A stretch of 64,000 nucleotides of DNA from Larix kaempferi. Lineage: Eukaryota; Streptophyta; Pinopsida; Pinales; Pinaceae. The first letter of the stretch is position 1; each line of letters starts with the position of its first letter. The position numbers were made by a program, and so were the translations under genes. Shown one piece after another: positions 58,195 to 64,000 of this stretch. A model generated the notes under the pieces. It was given only the letters and a program-made list of their open reading frames with translations, searched no databases and was not told the origin of the DNA. The stretch spans positions 41,866,501 to 41,930,500 of the forward strand of contig BSBM01000361.1 in assembly GCA_027924585.1 (NCBI GenBank), read 5' to 3'.

Positions 58195-61159
58195 TTATGG
58201 AAACCAGGCATTTTTTAAATAAGCCCTTAAAAATGCAATTTCTAATAGCAAGGCATTTACCCTATTTTGAGACCTATTCTTTAGAATTTGCTTGCTTATC
58301 ACTTGCTTGGCCAACTTTATCAAATGTGTTCTATTTTTCACCATTAAGTCTTCCAACTTCCTTTTAGTGCAGTTATTTAGGTATTGGATCACAATTCTTG
58401 CAATCTCTAGTTTAGATTCAAGCTCCAACTCTGACCTCTTTATCTCAGCAGTAGCAGTAGTGGCTAGTTCTAACTCATCCTGTATCAATTAAAAATGATC
58501 CCAGCACTGAATGACATCTTCTGCGTTTTTACCCCATAGCATATTTTTAGCTCCTTTGAGGGGGCCTTTCCCTAGTAGCTTCCTTTCTAATTTGAAAACT
58601 TTGTCTTTTAGCTCATCTCCTTCATTTTCCAAGTGGTCAATAAGTTCCTCTTTCTCCTTTGGTTGCAATGGTGAAGCATCCTCATCCATGTCAATTGCCT
58701 GATCTGTGGGAGCCTCCTCATCCTGATCTGTTGACTGGAGGAATTCTTGAACTAATGAGACTGTTGGTTGATGAACTGATTGAGTAGATAGGGAAGTTTG
58801 CCTCAATTTCATTACCAAGACCTGCAACTCTAGGTCATCTAACTTCTTCGTGTATTCCTCCATCTGGGATTTACAGTATGTCATGTTCTCATTTATTTTA
58901 TCCTTCTCTTCCTAAAAATTTACCAGTTATGGGGTTTGGACATGCTATATGTCAGGAACATTCAACCTCTTCTTTAGTAAATCAATTTCATTGTTCTTTT
59001 GTTGTACTAGAGATTGAGCCGCAAAAGTATTAGTTGTATCAACCCCCAATGCCACAGGTTTGCTTTCTAGCTCCCTAATGGTTATTTGTTTGGACTTGGT
59101 GGCTATTTTCTCTACCTTTAGCAGCTTCTCCATCTTCTACAATGCCAGTCTCATCTTTTTTCTCACTAGATAAGGATTGTAGCACATATTTGTACAATAA
59201 GTCACTTGAATGTCTAAAAACTCACTTTGTCCAAGGGATTGAATATTGAAAAATCCACTTTATACTCATCTACCTTCCAATCATCAAGTGTTTTAGGTAA
59301 TGGGACTTTTGGCTCCAAGACTGACATTCTAAGTGTATTCTCCTTATGATCAGCTAATGTCATAAACCTCTTCTCTCCTGGGTCTATCCTACCTCTGAGA
59401 TCCTATATAGTTTCCATACTCTGCTTCCTTATGTCTACATATTTAGTGTGTACTGTTGGTTGCACCTGGGATGGATCTACAGAAGCGGAGCCTTGTTACA
59501 TCTTAGGTGTGTTAAACACCAATGAAGGGTAGTGTGTTATAGTGACAGGTGGCAGGATTTTGCTTGCGTGTGGCTTCTCTAGTACTTCCTCTAGCTCACT
59601 TGACATCTCCTTAGTTTGTGAATTCTCCACAATGGTATGCTTAACCTCTACTTCTGTTTCAATTCTAACCTTCTAGCTCAATGGATTTGTCTTAGGTTCA
59701 TCAATATCCATGTTTGCATGTGTTTCTTCTGCTGGTCTCTTAGCTCCTACTTGTGACACTTTAGTGTTATGATCTAAATCACTGCTTGGGGCCATCTGAA
59801 CCTGCTCCTAAGTCCACAAGATGGATATCCTTTCTCAATCTTGGCGAGGCATGTATTTGAATGGATAATTATTGTTTTCTATTCTCTTCTTAGAGATGAC
59901 CTGATGTGGGTCATAGCCCATTTCTCTTCCTTTTCCATATTTAATTGCTTAAGCATGTCTTCTACATAAGACATATTTCTCACAAGGAATGGGACTACTT
60001 AATTAGGCAGTCTGAATGTGATAAGGTGCTTTGCTTTGAAAAAATGCACCTGATATGAAAGGAATCTCTACCTAATATACTCTAGAGCAAACACCCTAGG
60101 GGTCAGAAACATTGAAAACTTGTAGAGTTCCTCTTCAAACCCATACACTATGATCATAGTGTGCTCCTCATATACAAACTAGTCTCCCACTCTGGTTTTT
60201 GGACTCAACTTTAAAATTTCTTGGTACATACGGAAAATATTGGGTGGAGATGCATCATTCAAGAGAGAATATGATATTATCATAACCATGTCTGTAAAAG
60301 ACTGAAAGTTATGGTTTCCTATCTTTCTTAGGACCAAGTTTGTCCAATTGTATGCAGGTAACTGATTTCCTATTTGATCTCTTGCATTCAATCCCAGATC
60401 TTTGAAGTGTGCGTAATTTTTGTATAGGAGCAAGAAATATATGTAAGAGGGATACTTAAACTTTTCTAGAGAAGGGAAATCTTCGAGTTGGGCATGGATA
60501 ACCTTTTTCAGGTATTTACATAGGTAAAATTTGGAGGGGCATAACCCTTGCTGCTGAGTTTAGGAGAGTTAGGAACTTGAGAATGGTTTCATCTATTGAC
60601 TTGTCGCAGTCATATCCCAGTATGATACATAGAAGGGTCAGGGCCCTCCTTGAGCTTTCTGTAAATGTATAATTTGAATATGGAGGGGGGTTGACTGGGA
60701 CTGAAATGCCTTCATTCGGGTGCTGAGATAAGAGCTGATTCTTCTCATCTAGTTTCAAGGCTTGGGCGTATGAAGTGGAAAGGATTCGTCATCCAAGGTT
60801 TGCAAAGCTAGTAGTACTGGGAAGCAAAACATCTTGGCCAGGGCGTCTTTGAATATAATGCACAGAGGCTTTAAATGCTCCTGGGAAAGTATGAACCACT
60901 TATTGGGCAAGTAGCGGGATGAGTACCAGGTGATGAACTCAGGGAAACGTACAGTCTGCATGCATACTGAACGGGCCATATTGGTTTCCCAAAGGTGGAA
61001 AGGGTCTTGACTTTTAGCGGAATTTTCCTCAGATTCAAGGATAGTATGATTGAGGTCAGAGGAGACCACGACAATGTCAAATACATTTGTCTCGTGGCCA
61101 TATAAGTGCTCAGAGGAGATATTGACCTTGGGTAGTCTGGCTTCCGAAGAGGATTCCAT
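58195..61159 (-). pseudogene. Large unrecognised ORF: globular N-terminus, coiled-coil C-terminus
   Basis: From ATG at 61159 about 980 codons can be followed on the minus strand with a 1-base shift near 60760 and roughly a dozen stops, many TAG. The N-terminal ~330 residues look globular (for example FPEFITWYSSRYLPNKWFIL; RRALTLLCIILGYDCDKSID; LPAYNWTNLVLRKIGNHNFQ). The middle is Pro/Glu-rich. The C-terminal ~350 residues are coiled coil with an acidic stretch (STDQDEEAPTDQAIDMDEDA). The overall plan is shared with the 21243-22733 pseudogene, which keeps the C-terminal type only. No knuckle or pol motif. Likely an ORF carried by a plant-specific transposable element; no function is assigned. 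Confidence 0.5.
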
Positions 61160-61314
61160 GGGTAATAATTTGTGTTTATAGTAAAAGTAAAAAGAACCTA
61201 GAGGTTGAAAATTAGAATTTCCCGGTGGGTAAATGAGTAACCGGGAGACGAATCTCTATATTGGGCGACAATGCTTTGGTTGTAGAGCTTGTGCAGGTAC
61301 TTTCCACTTTCCTT

Positions 61315-61321
61315 TTTTATA
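61315..61321 (-). promoter_or_regulatory. TATA-like box upstream of the large pseudo-ORF
   Basis: TATAAAA within CTATAAAAAAGG on the minus strand, about 156 bases before the ATG at 61159. Position and spacing suit a core promoter with a short leader. Confidence 0.4.
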
Positions 61322-61399
61322 GACTAGAAGTTAAGTATTGAGCTACAGAGTCTTTAATGCGGAGCTCCTGTATTAAATATTCTGCAGTTCAATACTTTT

Positions 61400-62400
61400 G
61401 CCAAATAAAGTCACCTTTGAATTTTTTTCTTTAAGAAGAATAATTGAATTTGTCCAGATAACCCCAATGTGTGAGTGATTTTTGGATGACAATAGATGAC
61501 ATCATCCCAGCCACCTAACACATGTTGCATTCAAATTGGAACATGTGGTTGCTACCTCTTCCTTATTTCCAATTTTAACAATTACAGTCGAATTTTGACT
61601 AGAAAAATGAAAGAAAAAAATGGTGCAAAATGTCTTATGTTTAGCTTACTCCTGTACGATATTATGCTTATGAATGGAATCTTCAAAGGTAGATATAATC
61701 TCATGCAACATTTTAGAGAATGTGATGAATTCCATCTTATATAACTACTCAAAGTACTTGGATACACCGTTCCAAACTAAAATACCAAAAGTACAGGTTT
61801 AAAAGCATGGAATATATAAGTTTATATGCATAAATATTAATTTTGGAAATCATAAATAAAACAATTCAATTATGAAGAGAAGGCTTAATATTACTAAAAA
61901 GTGGAATGTTGTGGTTTATTTCATGATGTACTAATATCTTTAATATCTTTAGTAAACTTGTGATTTTGCAAAATTCTAAGGTTTTTCCAAAATAGTCTCC
62001 AAAATCCAAAGTTAGTGTACCAATGTCATTAACTTCAAAAAAAAGTTTATTTATATATATATATATATATATAAGAGATTGAAAGGTAATTTTAAAATAA
62101 TCTTTAAAATCCAAATTATGAGATGAATGTCATCAACTTCAAAACAAGTATATATATGTGTGTGTGCGCACGCATGTGTGTGAGATCTTATGATGCTACT
62201 ACCCTTTTAAATAGTTGAATTCAATGTTAGTATGAAGTACCTTGGTTTATTTCCCAAACATAATGCATATAGTTTTTGAGATTGACTCTAGCTATCTGAA
62301 AAAATTCAAGCAAGGATTTCAAGATAGTGTCCAAGGTGTGTCTATCAAAATTGATAGGTAATATTTATGATATGTCATATGTCTTTGTACAAATTCTAGA
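61400..62400. other. AT-rich spacer with dinucleotide repeats
   Basis: A (TA)n run at 62050-62073 and TATATATGTGTGTGTGCGCACGCATGTGTGTG at about 62149-62182. No frame or element boundary was recognised. Confidence 0.5.
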
Positions 62401-63345
62401 GAAAATAAGAAAACATTTTTTTTAATTATTTGGAGAATGGAAACAAAGAAAAGGATGTCATCTTCCTTGTCAAATGGTAAAGGTTTGCTAGACCTAAATA
62501 ACTATGAGTTAGGGATTGAATCATACTCATATTTTGGTAGGGCTCTAGCAACCAACAATCCTTAAAGGTTTCCTACCTATTAAGGTCTCTATCAACAAGC
62601 TATGCAATCCAAAGACATTTCACCACTCTTTGGAGGAATGAATTAAAATTCCACATAAACACATTACAAACTCATCCACTATATTGAGAACACGTGCTAG
62701 ATTTCTCTAGTCTACAAAATTAGCTTTGTTGGAAAGTAGGGAGCAAGAGGAAGGTTAGACTAGGTTTATATGCCTAGATAAGATGCAAAGGGAATCACAA
62801 ACTCTCTTAGGAACTAATATTTGTGCTAAGACTACGTGAAATTTTCACCCTTTTAAAAGGATACAACCCCTATATATAATTTTCTTTAGTGCAAAGGTTG
62901 TAAATATGGGAGGTTTCTACATATGAATCCACAACTGGTAGAGGATAGGGACACTTCTATTCTAACACTGCAAAAGAACTTTATTAGATTATTTGATGAT
63001 AAGGATTCCCCAATTTGACCATAGTTGGTTGTTTATACACAACAAAATTAGGTTATTGCAAGCTTTATTAAAGAGCATCATCATGTTGAGTGGTGGTGGA
63101 AACCAACCTAGAATGTTAATGCCCCCTTAAGTAAAAAATATTCTTTTGGCTTCCCTTGTCAAACAAGGACCTCGCATGGAATGTTCTCCAAAGAAGGCCC
63201 TCGTAAGTGCCTAACCTTTTCCCTCAATGAAGCCAAAATGGAGAATATATTCAACCCATTTTTTTAGATTGCACTTTTCCTAAATAAATTTGGAAGGACC
63301 TTGTTTCATTATTAAACAAAAAAGACAAATGGAAATGTCCCTCAC
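62400..63345 (+). pseudogene. LINE reverse-transcriptase 3' part with zf-RVT region, degenerate
   Basis: Following frames with shifts, 62420-62480 resembles the end of a LINE RT (FGEWKQRKGCHL...). 63160-63310 gives NEAKMENIFNPFF followed by a frame change to KFGRTL, which fits the zf-RVT zinc-binding region (E..EHIF..C.FS..IW..L). The connecting segment contains many stops. The family is L1-like of plants. The start lies outside what can be recognised. Confidence 0.5.
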
Positions 63346-63908
63346 TAACAATTTTAGGTCCTCAATAAAGGACATTTCTATGGAATAACACACTTATTTC
63401 CATGTGGCTTCCTCATGGAGCATCCAAAGCTCTAAGAATAACATTATCTTAAAGGAGAAACCTTGATTTCCCATTGAATTTTTCACAAAATTAAATATTT
63501 ATATGATGAAGTTAAAAAGCTCCCACAATGAAAGCTAGTTGAAAAAGATGGGAATCTATAGTTTCTTAGGTTGTCTTTGCTAGCACCATCAAAGAAACCC
63601 CGAGGGGTGTCCTTAGTTATGGATAGATTTAACAATTTTAGGTCCTCAATAAAGGACATTTCTATGGAATAACACACTTATTTCCATGTGGCTTCCTCAT
63701 GGAGCATCCAAAGCTCTAAGAATAACATTATCTTAAAGGAGAAACCTTGATTTCCCATTGAATTTTTCACAAAATTAAATATTTATATGATGAAGTTAAA
63801 AAGCTCCCACAATGAAAGCTAGTTGAAAAAGATGGGAATCTATCCATAACTAAGGACACCCCTCGGGGTTTCTTTGATGGTGCTAGCAAAGACAACCTAA
63901 GAAACTAT
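63346..63908. repeat. Duplication-inversion at the LINE RNase H junction
   Basis: Block A (214 bp) occurs at 63346-63559 and 63630-63843, apparently identical. Block B (about 70 bp) follows each A, but in opposite orientations: 63557-63626 is the reverse complement of 63839-63908. The second B is the collinear one, since it encodes TPRGFFDGASKDN, an RNase H-like motif, on the plus strand. Confidence 0.9.
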
Positions 63909-64000
63909 AGATCTAGGGATGAATTTTGTTTTTCATATACATCAGTATATTACTTTCAAAATGGACTACTGAGAGGCTCCAACAATTAGGAAGAGTCTAT
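63840..64000 (+). pseudogene. RNase H-like fragment of the LINE, running off the window
   Basis: TPRGFFDGASKDNLRNYRS corresponds to the FDGAS..NP start of the RNase H domain found after zf-RVT in plant LINEs, although NP is replaced. The frame stays open to about 63966, then a stop follows. Confidence 0.5.

Noticed and set aside
1-64000. tRNA, rRNA or other structural RNA genes
   Set aside because: Apart from tRNA-complementary PBS sites, no cloverleaf or rRNA-like sequence was noticed by eye; a dedicated scan would be needed to exclude them.

Overview
This is nuclear DNA from a seed plant with a large, repeat-dominated genome. The base composition is AT-rich, genes are very sparse, and most of the window is old, stop-ridden retrotransposon sequence. 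The density of decayed LTR elements and the divergent F-box/LRR gene suggest a gymnosperm, perhaps a conifer, but no sequence in the window proves the taxon. Only one cellular gene looks intact: a two-exon F-box/LRR gene on the minus strand (16170-17539) with a TATA box and a poly(A) signal.

Layout. 1-4.4 kb: a minus-strand LTR element with an unfamiliar ~800-codon reading frame, its PBS and one LTR. 5.7-7.8 kb: a degenerate 100-bp tandem repeat and LTR-like sequence. 8.5-12.1 kb: a complete, fairly young Copia-like element with a perfect 5-bp target-site duplication (AGTTT). It carries only gag and protease, so it is non-autonomous. 12.3-12.9 kb: a possible BPS1-like pseudogene. 13.0-21.2 kb (unit A) and 25.6-38.4 kb (unit B) are two direct copies of one ancestral segment. 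In order, each holds a Copia remnant, a tandem array, the F-box locus, truncated F-box start fragments and a conserved tail. Unit A keeps the working F-box gene and has gained a solo LTR (19349-20735, target duplication ACTAC). Unit B's F-box copy is dead: it has a nonsense codon, deletions and a ~1.1-kb insertion with terminal inverted repeats. Between the units lie a coiled-coil retroelement ORF and its LTR (21.2-24.2 kb).

38.4-44.5 kb holds low-complexity and palindromic minisatellites plus a coiled-coil pseudogene. 44.7-54.9 kb is a nest. A Ty3 chromovirus tandem (integrase tail, LTR, PBS fused to integrase tail, LTR) sits inside the 3' LTR of a second copy of the unfamiliar LTR family, which in turn sits inside a minus-strand Helitron Rep/helicase pseudogene (54.9-56.9 kb). 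58.2-61.2 kb is a large minus-strand pseudo-ORF with a globular N-terminus and a coiled-coil C-terminus. 62.4-64 kb is a LINE 3' region with a duplication-inversion.

Two themes run through the window. Most in-frame stops in the dead ORFs are TAG where CAG is expected, as if produced by deamination of methylated CHG sites. There are also at least three kinds of non-canonical retroelement ORF (the acidic ~800-codon ORF and two coiled-coil ORFs) that I cannot assign to gag or pol. These are the best candidates for undescribed biology here.
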